From NCBI GenBank assembly GCA_016715365.1, contig JADKAM010000001.1, positions 620,001 through 684,000 of the forward strand: 64,000 nucleotides of DNA, read 5' to 3'. Of this stretch, positions 24,105 to 33,127 are shown in pieces. The notes beneath the pieces are model-generated. The model saw nothing but the letters and a program-made list of their open reading frames with translations, ran no database searches and had not been told where the DNA came from. The stretch's first letter is position 1, and each line of letters starts with the position of its first letter. The translations under genes were made by a program, and so were the position numbers. This stretch comes from Chitinophagaceae bacterium. GTDB taxonomy: Bacteria; Bacteroidota; Bacteroidia; Chitinophagales; Chitinophagaceae.

Positions 24105-27016
24105 TTAAAGTCTACAGGTATTTTCACAGTTATGGTTGTTCCGGTTGCAATGCCGGTTGCATCTTTTTTATCTGTTACCATTTGGTCAATATTATACAGC
24201 TCGGCCCTTCTTCTTGATATATTCATTCCCTTACTTTGATATTCCACATGCATTTTACTTTTCAGCGCTGCAGCTTTTTCCCGGCCAATGCCATTGTCAT
24301 CTATTTCACAAACTATGAAATTGTTTTCTTTTTTTATGTTTATATTTATCTGCCCTTTTTTGTTTTCCAGAAAACGCATGCCATGCCTGATAGCATTTTC
24401 AACATAAGGCTGCAGCAGCATGGCAGGCACAAACACCTGCTCTTTATCAATCTCCTTATTCACAGCAATGGCGTAATCAAATTTATCTTCAAACCGCAGT
24501 TTTTCCAGTTGCAGGTAATTATCTAAATAACTGATCTCACTTTGCAAAGAAATAATAGAAGCATCCGAATTGTCGATGGTGCTACGCATCAGGTCCGAGA
24601 ATTTATCCAGGTATTTATCTGCCTGTTTATAATCCCGGTCAAAAATAAATCCCTTAATAGAATTGAGGCAGTTAAACACAAAGTGCGGATTGATCTGTGC
24701 TTTTAGAGCCTGCATCTCCAGCTCGGTTAATTTTTTTTCGGTAATTACTTTTTCTACTTCGGCTTTTCGTTTTTGTTTGTTACGTGTTTCTAAAATAAAA
24801 AAGCTGATGATGAAAAGTGAGATTACCATAACGGTCCAGAAAATACCGCTTTTCCAAAAAGGCGTTTTAACAAAAACAGCAATAGTTTCAGATTGAGAAG
24901 AAGCTGTTCCATCTCGTTTTAAACCCCTGATCTGTATATTATGCCTGCCCGGGGCCAAACTCAGTTCAATATTATTCTTATCGGTTTTAAGCCAGTTCCC
25001 TTCATTAATCCGGTATTCAAATAAAGGATAGTAGCCCGTAAGATCGGCTCCCGAAAAATAAATGCTAATATTATTTTTATCGTAGGGCAGTGTATATTCT
25101 TTTAACACCACCGTATCTTTTCCCTGTAATAAAATCCGTGTAATAAAAGTGGTGATATCTGCTACCGGCAAATTTAAAATAGCCGGCAAAAAACTTATAC
25201 CGCCATTTGTGGCAGCATATACCGTGTCTTTATAAATGGCTATATCATTTACCTGCTCTCCAATCAACCCATCAGATAAACCAAAAGATGTATTATAAAA
25301 AGTGAGTTGTTCGTTGGTAAAGTGGTATTGAATTTTATTAAGCCCTTTGTTGGTACCCAGCCAGATTATACCGGGCCTGCTGCTGTATAAAGATTTACAA
25401 ACGCTTCCCGGTATGATATCACCCAGGGCAATTGACTTAACAAGCTGGTTATTTTTTAAAACCAGCAACGAGTCGGAGCCCAGGCCCACCCACAACAGAT
25501 CATCGGCTGTGGTAAAGATTGTATTTACCCGGTAACTTAATGCCTTGTATTTTTTCCCAAAATAAAAAAGGGAATCATTATCCCAACGGTACAAGCCATC
25601 ATTTGAGCCTATGTAAATTTCTTTAGCCCGGTTTACACCAAATGCAGTTATTCTTTTTATGATGGTATCAACGCCTTTGTTTGCGGCAATATTATATTTT
25701 ACAGCCATTGCATGCGTACCCAGCAACAATACAGAATCGTTGAGCAATAATGCCGATTTGGATGACAGGTTATCTTTTCCTTCAAACCGCTTTATGATCT
25801 GTAGCTTTTTTTTATCGAGCATAAAAGAACCTGTCTGGCAGGCTACATAAACCTGGTCTTTTAATTCTATGATCTTTCTTACTACAGCATCCATATTTTT
25901 TTCGCTGGATAAAGACCGCTTTTTTATATCATATACCCCATCGTAGATCAACACTTCGCCATAATTATTACCAACAAATATTTTTTTATTGATGACTGCA
26001 AGCGTGGTAAAATGCTGGGATATTTCATCATTCAGTACTTTGTCAGTTATGGTAAATGATGAAATCCTTTTTTGCTGAATCTTTATCAGGCCCCTGTCAA
26101 TACTCGCTATCCAGGCGCTGCCGTTCTTATCTTCCAGAACATTTCTTACGGCAATATTGTATAGTAACGGATCTTTCAGTTCAAGCGTAGCCGTATCAAC
26201 CGGGTAGGTTGTTCTGTTGTAAGTTGCCACTGCCAGGTCTTTGCCGGCCTTACAAAAAATGCGTATTACAAACGGAAATGTTTTTTGCTGCACCAGGTTG
26301 ATGTTTCCTTCACCGTCTACCCTGTATTTTTTTATTTGGTTGCCGGTGGCGATATATAATGCATTACCAAAGTACTCACTGTAAAAAAAATCGTTCTGCA
26401 GCGGAAATGATTTTGTGAACCTGTTTTTTACAAATACCCTTACCGAATCCGGGCTTATGATCAGGTATTTCTCTGGCCTGAATTCAATGATCCTTTCCGG
26501 GGCAAATGATTTTTTAATATTCATCACTCCTTTATAAATAGTAACCTTGCCGTTCTTGTAAATAAAAAAATCACGGAGGTTATTGCAAAAGGCAATGCCC
26601 CCATATTGCAGTACACTGCCGCGGTTTGTATTGCCCAATTCTACTTTCTGCAGTTCAGGATCGGTATCTTCATTTTCAAAGCGGTCTTTTATTGGGTTAT
26701 AATAGGCAGCTGTTCTTCTAAAAGGTGTTACCCAAATGCGGTGACTGCTGTCAATGAAAATATCAGTTATTTCATTATCAGGCAAACCCTGTGCGGTAGT
26801 ATATACCTTAAAATTCTTCCCGTCAAATTTTGCAATGCCATTGTCGGTAGCTATCCACAAAAAACCGTGGTTATCTAAAATGCTTTTGTAGATGGAGTTG
26901 GATGGCAGTCCGTCTTTGGTGGTATAAAATATGGTTTGGGTTGATTGGGAAAATGCCGCAACGGTCATGATCATCAGGCAGCAGACAATACAAATATGAT
27001 GCGTAAATTTTGGCAT
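24101..27016 (-). CDS. Membrane sensor histidine kinase, LytS-type: beta-propeller, Y_Y_Y, His_kinase, HATPase
   Basis: 971 residues with a signal peptide ending VAAFSQ. The periplasmic propeller starts with DGLPSNSIYKSILDNHGFLWIATDNG and continues through blades such as GSAWIAS, LLWVGLG and GIIWLGT. A Y_Y_Y domain follows (about 640-720), then one membrane helix (SGIFWTVMVISLFIISFFIL) and a LytS-type His_kinase domain with H778 in QINPHFVFNCLNS, then HATPase (VENAIRHG, DDNGIG). The partner is the LytTR regulator, overlapping by 4 bp. Known of the family: Bacteroidota propeller sensors often detect glycans or surface stress, but the ligand cannot be told here. Between the operator at 27061 and the ATG sits a strong hairpin plus T-run, possibly an attenuator. 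Confidence 0.93.
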   Translation of the reverse strand: MPKFTHHICIVCCLMIMTVAAFSQSTQTIFYTTKDGLPSNSIYKSILDNHGFLWIATDNGIAKFDGKNFKVYTTAQGLPDNEITDIFIDSSHRIWVTPFRRTAAYYNPIKDRFENEDTDPELQKVELGNTNRGSVLQYGGIAFCNNLRDFFIYKNGKVTIYKGVMNIKKSFAPERIIEFRPEKYLIISPDSVRVFVKNRFTKSFPLQNDFFYSEYFGNALYIATGNQIKKYRVDGEGNINLVQQKTFPFVIRIFCKAGKDLAVATYNRTTYPVDTATLELKDPLLYNIAVRNVLEDKNGSAWIASIDRGLIKIQQKRISSFTITDKVLNDEISQHFTTLAVINKKIFVGNNYGEVLIYDGVYDIKKRSLSSEKNMDAVVRKIIELKDQVYVACQTGSFMLDKKKLQIIKRFEGKDNLSSKSALLLNDSVLLLGTHAMAVKYNIAANKGVDTIIKRITAFGVNRAKEIYIGSNDGLYRWDNDSLFYFGKKYKALSYRVNTIFTTADDLLWVGLGSDSLLVLKNNQLVKSIALGDIIPGSVCKSLYSSRPGIIWLGTNKGLNKIQYHFTNEQLTFYNTSFGLSDGLIGEQVNDIAIYKDTVYAATNGGISFLPAILNLPVADITTFITRILLQGKDTVVLKEYTLPYDKNNISIYFSGADLTGYYPLFEYRINEGNWLKTDKNNIELSLAPGRHNIQIRGLKRDGTASSQSETIAVFVKTPFWKSGIFWTVMVISLFIISFFILETRNKQKRKAEVEKVITEKKLTELEMQALKAQINPHFVFNCLNSIKGFIFDRDYKQADKYLDKFSDLMRSTIDNSDASIISLQSEISYLDNYLQLEKLRFEDKFDYAIAVNKEIDKEQVFVPAMLLQPYVENAIRHGMRFLENKKGQININIKKENNFIVCEIDDNGIGREKAAALKSKMHVEYQSKGMNISRRRAELYNIDQMVTDKKDATGIATGTTITVKIPVDFK

Positions 27017-27029
27017 TGGTCATAAATAT

Positions 27030-27061
27030 AAAAAAAGCGAAGCAATATATGCTGCTTCGCT
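27030..27061 (-). terminator. Hairpin with T-run in the kinase gene leader (possible attenuator)
   Basis: AGCGAAGCA (27036-27044) and TGCTTCGCT (27053-27061) form a perfect 9-bp stem. Read on the minus strand it is followed by seven T (27030-27036), the form of an intrinsic terminator. Only 14 bp separate it from the kinase ATG, and no minus-strand gene lies upstream that it could end. It overlaps the first repeat of the operator by one base. Confidence 0.6.
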
Positions 27062-27089
27062 GTATAAGATACCTGTTTAATTGTATAAG
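27061..27089. promoter_or_regulatory. Candidate LytTR-type operator: two TGTATAAG direct repeats 21 bp apart
   Basis: Exact TGTATAAG copies lie at 27061-27068 and 27082-27089, 45 bp upstream of the kinase/LytTR operon. The second is part of ATTGTATAAGTGC, identical to the site at 23308-23320. This suggests autoregulation by the LytTR protein (inference). Confidence 0.6.
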
Positions 27090-27224
27090 TGCCGAAAAGC
27101 TGTTGGCCATAGCCAGGTTAATAAAAGCCTGGTTTTTTTTCTGATTTTTACCTGATAATTAAGCCGGAAAATTAAAACCTCCATTCTTGCCAAATACCCT
27201 GTATTTTTAGCCCCGTTAATTTTA

Positions 27225-27232
27225 TATATTTG
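27225..27232 (+). promoter_or_regulatory. Promoter -7 element for dnaN
   Basis: TATATTTG fits the Bacteroidota -7 consensus TAnnTTTG exactly and lies 18 bp before the dnaN ATG at 27251, giving a short leader. No good -33 TTG is visible at the usual distance. Confidence 0.5.
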
Positions 27233-27250
27233 CCAACTAAAGATATAATT

Positions 27251-28366
27251 ATGAAGTTTATCGTTTCCTCATCGGCCCTGCTTAAGCAACTGCAACAGAT
27301 CAGTGGTGTAATTAATGCCAATACTGTACTACCCATACTGGAAGATTTTTTGTTTGAAATTGAAAAAAATAAACTCACCGTTGTTGCCACCGACCTGGAA
27401 ACCGTGATGAAGGTTCACCTGGATATTGAAGCCAAGGACAGCGGAAAAGTGTGTATTCCTGCAAAAATATTGCTGGACTCTTTAAAGAATATTGCAGAGC
27501 AGCCGCTCACGTTTAATATAGATAAAAACTTTGCGGTAGAAATTACCAGCGATAACGGTAAGTACAAGGTAATGGGCGAAACTCCCGACAATTTTCCTAA
27601 AGAACCGGCTGCTGATGATGCCAATGCTTTTACCATGAGTTCCTCTGGTTTGGTTACTGCCATCAATAAAGCGTTGTTTGCGGTAAGTAATGATGACCTT
27701 CGTCCGGCCATGACAGGCGTGTTTTTTGAGCTGGATAAAAAATCTATCACTTTTGTTGCTACAGATGCTCACCGCCTGGTGCGCTACACACGTACAGATG
27801 TGAGCTGCCCTAAAAAAGATTCGTTCATCGTTCCAAAAAAACCATTGAACTTATTAAAAAGTGCTTTACCTGATAATGAAGATGAGCTGAACATTTCATA
27901 CAATAGTAATCATTTGTTTGTATCACATGGTACAACCGAATTGGTTTGCCGCTTGATTGACGCCCGTTTCCCCGATTATAAAGTGGTAATACCGGTTGAC
28001 AATCCGTACAAGATGACGGTTAACAAACACGATTTTCAAAATGCCTTGCGCCGTGTTAGTGTGTTTAGTAACAAAAGCACCAACCAGGTTGCTCTAAGTA
28101 TCAGCGGCAGCGAATTACAGCTGGCTGCACAGGATGTTGATTTTAGTTTTGAAGGTAACGAGCGCATGGCTTGCCAGTACGATGGTGAAGATCTGCAGAT
28201 TGCCTTCAATGCAAAATTTTTAATTGAAATGCTGGGCGGTGCCGATACCGGCGATATTAATATGGAACTGAGTACGCCTACAAAAGCAGGCATCATTAAA
28301 CCAACTGAACAAGGTGAAGGTGAAGAGTTGCTGATGTTGGTAATGCCGCTGATGTTGAATAATTAA
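27251..28366 (+). CDS. dnaN: DNA polymerase III subunit beta (sliding clamp)
   Basis: 371 residues from ATG 27251, chosen because the family starts MKFIVSSSALL; the frame extends 7 codons upstream. The dimeric ring clamp tethers the replicative polymerase to DNA. Three clamp domains are visible: N-terminal with VLPILEDFLFEI, middle with RPAMTGVFFEL and ATDAHRLVRY, C-terminal with DARFPDYKVVIP and the end LLMLVMPLML (family-typical P-M-R/L end). Length is normal. It is divergent from the sensor-kinase operon and followed by its own terminator at 28405. It is not next to dnaA or recF here, which is common in Bacteroidota. Confidence 0.97.
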   Translation: MKFIVSSSALLKQLQQISGVINANTVLPILEDFLFEIEKNKLTVVATDLETVMKVHLDIEAKDSGKVCIPAKILLDSLKNIAEQPLTFNIDKNFAVEITSDNGKYKVMGETPDNFPKEPAADDANAFTMSSSGLVTAINKALFAVSNDDLRPAMTGVFFELDKKSITFVATDAHRLVRYTRTDVSCPKKDSFIVPKKPLNLLKSALPDNEDELNISYNSNHLFVSHGTTELVCRLIDARFPDYKVVIPVDNPYKMTVNKHDFQNALRRVSVFSNKSTNQVALSISGSELQLAAQDVDFSFEGNERMACQYDGEDLQIAFNAKFLIEMLGGADTGDINMELSTPTKAGIIKPTEQGEGEELLMLVMPLMLNN

Positions 28367-28404
28367 TCGCTGATATCGTTGATTAAACTGATTTCACAGA
28401 TATG

Positions 28405-28430
28405 AACCGAAGCTTTGCTTCGGTTTTTTT
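28405..28430 (+). terminator. Intrinsic terminator after dnaN
   Basis: AACCGAAGC (28405-28413), loop TTT and GCTTCGGTT (28417-28425) form a 9-bp stem followed by a run of T to 28430, 39 bp after the dnaN stop. Confidence 0.9.
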
Positions 28431-28514
28431 ATAGGCTAATTTCCGGGTATGTGCAAAACCATTACCTAAATTATTAATTCTTTTATTGAACTTACATCTC
28501 TAAACTAACTAATC

Positions 28515-29420
28515 ATGTTTTTAATTGTAATTGGAATCATTATACTGGTTATTACTGCAGTAGTTCTTAAGAACAATCCTGCCCTGGCAAAATTTAAACC
28601 CATTGGCCGCATTGTGGGCGTAATCTTTATTTTACTGGGCATTTTTAATGCCTGTGTAAAACAGATTGATGCCGGCCAGGTTGGTGTAAAGGTGTTATTC
28701 GGCAGCATACAAAATGATGTGATGGGCAGCGGCCTGCATTTTATAAACCCGCTGCTGGATGTAAAGAAAATGGATGTAAAAACACAGAACTACACCATGA
28801 GTGGTTTGCATGATGAAGGCAACCAGGTTGGTGATGATGCCATCAGGGTTTTAACCAGCGACGGGCTTGAAGTAACTATTGATCTTACTGTTTTATACCG
28901 TGTGGTAGGTGCCGATGCCCCCAGGTTATTAAGAGAAACCGGTGATGATTACCGCGACAAAATTGTGAGGCCCATTACCCGTACAAAAATCCGTGACAAT
29001 GCTGTGTATTACCAGGCTGTAGATCTGTTCGGAAGCAAAAGAGATGTTTTTCAGCAACGTATTTTTAAAAGCATTGAAGAAGATTTTAAAAAGCGTGGCC
29101 TGTTGCTGGAGCAGTTGCTGGTACGTAACATCACGTTACCTAATTCGGTAAAAGCATCCATCGAATCTAAAATAAATGCAGAGCAGGATGCCAAAAAAAT
29201 GGAGTTTGTGTTATTAAAAGAAAAACAGGAAGCTGAGCGTAAAAGGGTAGAAGCACAAGGTATTGCGGATTATCAGCGCATTATTAACACCGGCCTTACC
29301 GATCAGCAGTTGCAATACGAACAGATTAAAGCCATGAAAGAACTGGCTTTAAGTGCCAATGCAAAAGTAATTGTAATGGGCAAAGGAAATACGCCGATCA
29401 TTATTGACGGAAAACAATAG
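28515..29420 (+). CDS. SPFH/prohibitin-family membrane protein
   Basis: 301 residues. Two hydrophobic helices come first (about 2-19 and 32-48), then the SPFH/Band-7 domain (about 50-220) with DAGQVGVKVLFGSIQ, GLHFINPLLDVKKMDV and SDGLEVTIDLTVLYRV. A coiled, charged stretch (EQDAKKMEFVLLKEKQEAERKRVEAQG) and a C-terminal segment with AKVIVMGKGNTP follow. Known of the family: assembles large membrane-associated rings, often linked to membrane protease or fluidity control; the bacterial role is not settled. The next gene starts 5 bp downstream, so they are probably co-transcribed. Confidence 0.9.
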   Translation: MFLIVIGIIILVITAVVLKNNPALAKFKPIGRIVGVIFILLGIFNACVKQIDAGQVGVKVLFGSIQNDVMGSGLHFINPLLDVKKMDVKTQNYTMSGLHDEGNQVGDDAIRVLTSDGLEVTIDLTVLYRVVGADAPRLLRETGDDYRDKIVRPITRTKIRDNAVYYQAVDLFGSKRDVFQQRIFKSIEEDFKKRGLLLEQLLVRNITLPNSVKASIESKINAEQDAKKMEFVLLKEKQEAERKRVEAQGIADYQRIINTGLTDQQLQYEQIKAMKELALSANAKVIVMGKGNTPIIIDGKQ

Positions 29421-29424
29421 CAAC

Positions 29425-29832
29425 ATGAATTTTAAACAGATAGCAACCTACGATAATTACCTGCTGGCCAATATGACCATGGGCCTGATGACAGAGAATG
29501 ATATTAAATGCCAGATGAAGGATGAGCATATTATAACCATGGACCCGCTGCTGAATGCTGCAGTTGGCGGTATTAAATTACTGGTTGAAGAAAAGGATTA
29601 TGACCGGGCGCTCGCTTTAATGCTGGAAGCAGAAAACGATTATTTAAAAACCGTCCCCTGTCCAAATTGCAAGAGCCTTTCTTTGACGGTAGAAGAAAAA
29701 ACAAACAACCCTACCGGTTTTTGGGGTAAATTAAAGAACCAGGTTTTATTTGGACAAACATCTACCTACAGTAAGGGTTACCGCTGTATGGCCTGTAAAA
29801 AACATTTTGCAGAACTTCCTCCTTCATTTTAA
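29425..29832 (+). CDS. DUF2007-domain protein with C-terminal zinc ribbon
   Basis: 135 residues from the ATG at 29425, 5 bp after the SPFH gene; the frame runs further upstream only inside that gene. The N-terminal half (about 1-70) has the DUF2007 pattern (FKQIATYDNYLLANMTMGLM, GIKLLVEEKDYDRAL), an alpha/beta fold sometimes called a putative signal-transducing domain. The C-terminal part has two CxxC pairs (CPNCKS and CMACKK), a likely zinc ribbon. No enzymatic residues are apparent. Function unknown. A dispersed palindromic element follows directly. Confidence 0.8.
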   Translation: MNFKQIATYDNYLLANMTMGLMTENDIKCQMKDEHIITMDPLLNAAVGGIKLLVEEKDYDRALALMLEAENDYLKTVPCPNCKSLSLTVEEKTNNPTGFWGKLKNQVLFGQTSTYSKGYRCMACKKHFAELPPSF

Positions 29833-29837
29833 GTTTT

Positions 29838-29930
29838 TTAACCACAAAGCGCATAAAGAGAAATACAACGCAAAGACACGAAGGTATCTTTGTGCCCTTT
29901 GTGAAAAAACTTCTTGTACTTTGTGGTTAA
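29838..29930. repeat. Dispersed palindromic element, copy 1 (AACCACAAAG family)
   Basis: TTAACCACAAAG (29838-29849) is mirrored by CTTTGTGGTTAA (29919-29930). In between are further CACAAAG/CTTTGTG pieces, so the whole 93 bp can fold into a long imperfect hairpin. A second copy lies at 30706-30798. The two flank one gene. Confidence 0.8.
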
Positions 29931-29944
29931 AATAAAACAGTCTC

Positions 29945-30703
29945 ATGAAAAAAATTATTGTAACCCTGGTTATATCTTTTTTTTATAGTTTCTCTTTTGC
30001 TCAATTCACTTACTATGCTGCAGCCAAAGCAGGTTTAAGTATGCGTGAGCAACCCAATACCAGCGCCAAAGTTTTAGAAAAAATTGCCTACGGCGAAAAA
30101 CTGGTTACCATTACCGACGAAAACCAACCCGTTGCCATTGCCACCGAAGGCTTTAATGCCTTTTGGTGGAAAGTGAAATATAATAACAAGACCGGCTACA
30201 TTGTAAACAGTTATGTACTGCCGATGCCTCCACCAAAAGCAGGTGTAAAAACACTAAGCGACTTTTTTTCACAGGTTAGCACAAAAGCAGGCAGCCCGCT
30301 GTTGGTAAAAAAATCAGAAGCCGCTCTAAATGAAATGGGCGAATCAACCATTACCAAGCAATTGTTCAAAAACGGCATGGAGTGGCAGGAAGAAAAGGGA
30401 TATGAGAATGGTTCCAATCTTTACCTGTTGCCTGATTTTACGATTGAACAATGCTTTTTATTAGTGCGGCTGCTTGGGCAATATCCAGACCTCATCAGTG
30501 AAAAAGATCCTTTTCCTTCAAAAAATGCAAATGCAAAAATAGAGGGCGGCACAAAATCTGTTGAAGTTCAGAGAGAAAAATACGATGGAAAACCCGGGCC
30601 GGTACAAAAAATAAAAATTGTTTTAGAGCAAGGTGCCATTACCGAATTTGAAATATTTACACTGGGGACACAGGCCCTTATTTTCTGGACCTCGGGTGTA
30701 TAG
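29945..30703 (+). CDS. Exported SH3-like-domain protein, unknown function
   Basis: 252 residues with a signal peptide (MKKIIVTLVISFFYSFSFAQ). Residues about 22-95 form a bacterial SH3 domain (AKAGLSMREQPNTSAKVLEKIAYGEKL, FWWKVKYNNKTGYIVNSYV), a fold usually binding peptidoglycan or other cell-envelope ligands. The C-terminal 150 residues are unrecognised, with an ending rich in beta strands (QKIKIVLEQGAITEFEIFTL). The gene stands alone between two copies of a palindromic repeat and could be a small movable cassette, but no transposase or integrase is nearby. Confidence 0.75.
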   Translation: MKKIIVTLVISFFYSFSFAQFTYYAAAKAGLSMREQPNTSAKVLEKIAYGEKLVTITDENQPVAIATEGFNAFWWKVKYNNKTGYIVNSYVLPMPPPKAGVKTLSDFFSQVSTKAGSPLLVKKSEAALNEMGESTITKQLFKNGMEWQEEKGYENGSNLYLLPDFTIEQCFLLVRLLGQYPDLISEKDPFPSKNANAKIEGGTKSVEVQREKYDGKPGPVQKIKIVLEQGAITEFEIFTLGTQALIFWTSGV

Positions 30704-30705
30704 AC

Positions 30706-30798
30706 TTAAACCACAAAGCACACAAAGAGAATACAACACAAAGTACACAGGGGAGTCTTTGTGTACTTTGTGAAAAAACTTCGTGTACTTTGTGGTTA
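30706..30798. repeat. Dispersed palindromic element, copy 2 (AACCACAAAG family)
   Basis: TTAAACCACAAAG (30706-30718) is mirrored by CTTTGTGGTTA (30788-30798). The interior closely matches copy 1 (29838-29930), including GTGAAAAAACTTC and TTGTGTACTTTG. It sits in the 110-bp gap before kdsB. Confidence 0.8.
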
Positions 30799-30813
30799 TA
30801 ATAAAAGAACGAA

Positions 30814-31530
30814 ATGAAAAAAATTGCCATGATACCGGCACGCTATGCTGCCACCCGTTTTCCTGCCAAGCTCATGCAAATGCTGGGCGATAAAACTGTT
30901 ATTCTTCATACCTACAACAATACCGTTGCCACCCATTTATTTGATGAAGTAATGGTGGTTACTGATAGTGAGATCATCTTCAACGAAATTATAAACAACG
31001 GCGGCAAAGCCGTTATGAGCATTAAAGAACACGAAAGCGGCAGCGACCGGATTGCAGAAGCTATCGCTGATATGGATGTAGATATTGTAGTAAATGTACA
31101 GGGCGATGAACCCTTTGTACAAAAAGAACCGCTTGAAAAATTATTGCAGGTTTTTGAAGATGATACGGTACAGGTTGCTTCGCTGATGCAGGTTTTACAT
31201 GAAGAAAAATATATTGCCGATCCCAATTATGTAAAAGTGGCGGTAGATAAAAACATGAATTCCCTCATGTTCAGCCGCAGTCCCATACCTTACCACAGAG
31301 ATAAAAATATTACCCCCGTTTATTACGAACATATTGGTGTGTATGCTTTTCGCAAACAAGCCTTATTAAATTTTACTGCCTGGCCAATGACACCGCTGGA
31401 AGCTGCAGAAAAAATTGAATGCCTGCGTTACCTCGAAAATGGCATCTCTTTAAAAATGATCGTTACCGAATACATGGGGGTGGAGATTGATACCCCTGAA
31501 GATCTGGTGAGGGCAGCTAAGCTTTTATAG
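30814..31530 (+). CDS. kdsB: 3-deoxy-manno-octulosonate cytidylyltransferase (CMP-Kdo synthetase)
   Basis: 238 residues, cytosolic. Activates Kdo (or 8-amino-Kdo) with CTP to the CMP-sugar used for lipopolysaccharide inner core. Seen: nucleotide-binding start [48 protein letters not shown] and the end [15 protein letters not shown], all family-typical, and normal length. It overlaps the convergent rhomboid gene by 6 bp. A probable Kdo-8-dehydrogenase gene (33128) and a kdsD gene (39531) lie close by, so the substrate could be 8-amino-Kdo as in Shewanella; the aminotransferase partner is not in the window. Confidence 0.95.
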   Translation: MKKIAMIPARYAATRFPAKLMQMLGDKTVILHTYNNTVATHLFDEVMVVTDSEIIFNEIINNGGKAVMSIKEHESGSDRIAEAIADMDVDIVVNVQGDEPFVQKEPLEKLLQVFEDDTVQVASLMQVLHEEKYIADPNYVKVAVDKNMNSLMFSRSPIPYHRDKNITPVYYEHIGVYAFRKQALLNFTAWPMTPLEAAEKIECLRYLENGISLKMIVTEYMGVEIDTPEDLVRAAKLL

Positions 31531-33027
31531 TTTTGATATCTCTCCTGCAAGTACATTCATCTGTTCTCTTAATTTATTTAATTCCGGTATTAAGGATTGC
31601 TGCTCCCCTGTGTCAATCATTCTGTTAAACACATCAAGTTCTTTTTTTCTTAACTCAACATATTCCAGTAGTTTAGCCGTCTTCTGTTGCATACCCGGCG
31701 AAACTTTGTATTCCTGCATTCTTTTTAATTTACCTTCAACCTGTGCCCAGGAAGGGAGACATACTGTCTCAATTTTATTTTTAAGCTCGGGATCAGTTAA
31801 AGTTGTGTCACTTAAAGGATCAACAGCCCTGTCCTCAATGGCTGAAATGGCATTCAAAGCTTCATTATATTTTTCAGCGTCTTCATAGTCCGCCGATCTC
31901 ACTTCATTTAAAACAGCACTCCTATCTGAGTCAGGTTTTTTATTATCGTTCAAATACACTCCAGCTGTAGCGATAGTAGCAATAACTATTAATGGTAACA
32001 CCCAGGCCGCTTTTTGTTCCTGTCTTTCTTTTTTAATACTGATAACATACAAATAGCCCACAATAAAGCCGCTTATCAATCCGCCAATATGCGCCGCATT
32101 ATCTACACCGCCTTTCATTCCGTAAACCAGGTTGTACACCACAAATATCCCTATACTTTGCAGCTGTGCCTTTCTTACTTTTTCGGGTATCAGTTTGGTT
32201 GTAAGCAATGCCAAAAACAAACCGTACAAACCAAATATCGCTCCGGATGCGCCGGCACTATTTACTCCTTCTTTATGCCACCAAAGGCTTACAACACTGG
32301 CCAGCACACCGGTGCAGAGGTATGCTGCAATATATCTTGCCTTGCCCAGCATGGGCTCCAGGTAAACGCCCACCACATACAGGCAATACATATTCATTGC
32401 TATGTGTATAATTCCAAAATGTATAAACACATTTGTAATAAGCCGCCACCAGTCACCGGTTAAAGTAAGTGGCGTATAATTGCTTCCCCATTTAATATGT
32501 ACATATCCATTCGGTTCAAAAATGCCTGCACCATTTACTGCCATCAAAATAAAAATGATAATGTTAATGGCCATGATGGCATAAGTAACATACATATTAC
32601 TGCCTGATAAATTCATCGCCTTATCAATCTCTTCCGCTTCCTTAATTTCCTGCTCCATCACGATTTTGGTTGCAGACCGTAGTTCATTTATAGCATGTTT
32701 ATTGGCTTCTATTACATCGGGCTCAATGTTACTTTTTGCCAATTCAAAAGCTTCGATAAATGCATTGATATTTTTTTTATTCTTCCCGGTAATGTCTGCC
32801 AGCTCATTTTTAATCATTTCGCTGCTTACAATCAATTCATCTCCAGATACTACTACTACAACATGTTGAGGATTGGTATTCCAGCTATTAGAGGTTTGTG
32901 CCTGTAATATTTCTTCTCCCGCAAATAAAACTGACCAGCCCAGCTCTTTAAAAGCCTGGTAGCTTATCGCAAGTGCTGTCTCACTCTCTATGTTTGCAAG
33001 GGCGATGCTTTCTTCCTTTTTAGGCAT
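31525..33027 (-). CDS. Rhomboid-family intramembrane serine protease with extra N- and C-terminal regions
   Basis: 500 residues from the ATG at 33027 (the frame could start 15 codons earlier). The first ~140 residues are soluble and acidic, with a small domain of unknown function ([17 protein letters not shown]). The rhomboid core spans about 145-335: [24 protein letters not shown], catalytic S261 in [11 protein letters not shown] and H313 in [12 protein letters not shown], i.e. an intact Ser/His dyad. After another helix comes a ~130-residue soluble tail with coiled-coil character. Known of the family: cleaves membrane proteins inside the bilayer. Substrate unknown. Convergent with kdsB, divergent from the next gene. 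Confidence 0.9.
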   Translation of the reverse strand: MPKKEESIALANIESETALAISYQAFKELGWSVLFAGEEILQAQTSNSWNTNPQHVVVVVSGDELIVSSEMIKNELADITGKNKKNINAFIEAFELAKSNIEPDVIEANKHAINELRSATKIVMEQEIKEAEEIDKAMNLSGSNMYVTYAIMAINIIIFILMAVNGAGIFEPNGYVHIKWGSNYTPLTLTGDWWRLITNVFIHFGIIHIAMNMYCLYVVGVYLEPMLGKARYIAAYLCTGVLASVVSLWWHKEGVNSAGASGAIFGLYGLFLALLTTKLIPEKVRKAQLQSIGIFVVYNLVYGMKGGVDNAAHIGGLISGFIVGYLYVISIKKERQEQKAAWVLPLIVIATIATAGVYLNDNKKPDSDRSAVLNEVRSADYEDAEKYNEALNAISAIEDRAVDPLSDTTLTDPELKNKIETVCLPSWAQVEGKLKRMQEYKVSPGMQQKTAKLLEYVELRKKELDVFNRMIDTGEQQSLIPELNKLREQMNVLAGEISKL

Positions 33028-33127
33028 ATTAATTAATTTATAACAAGATGAATTTTTTTCCTGATTTTTCAAGCTGATTGGTACTTATTTTTTTTAAACC
33101 TGTACCTTCACTGAAAGAAAATAAGTT

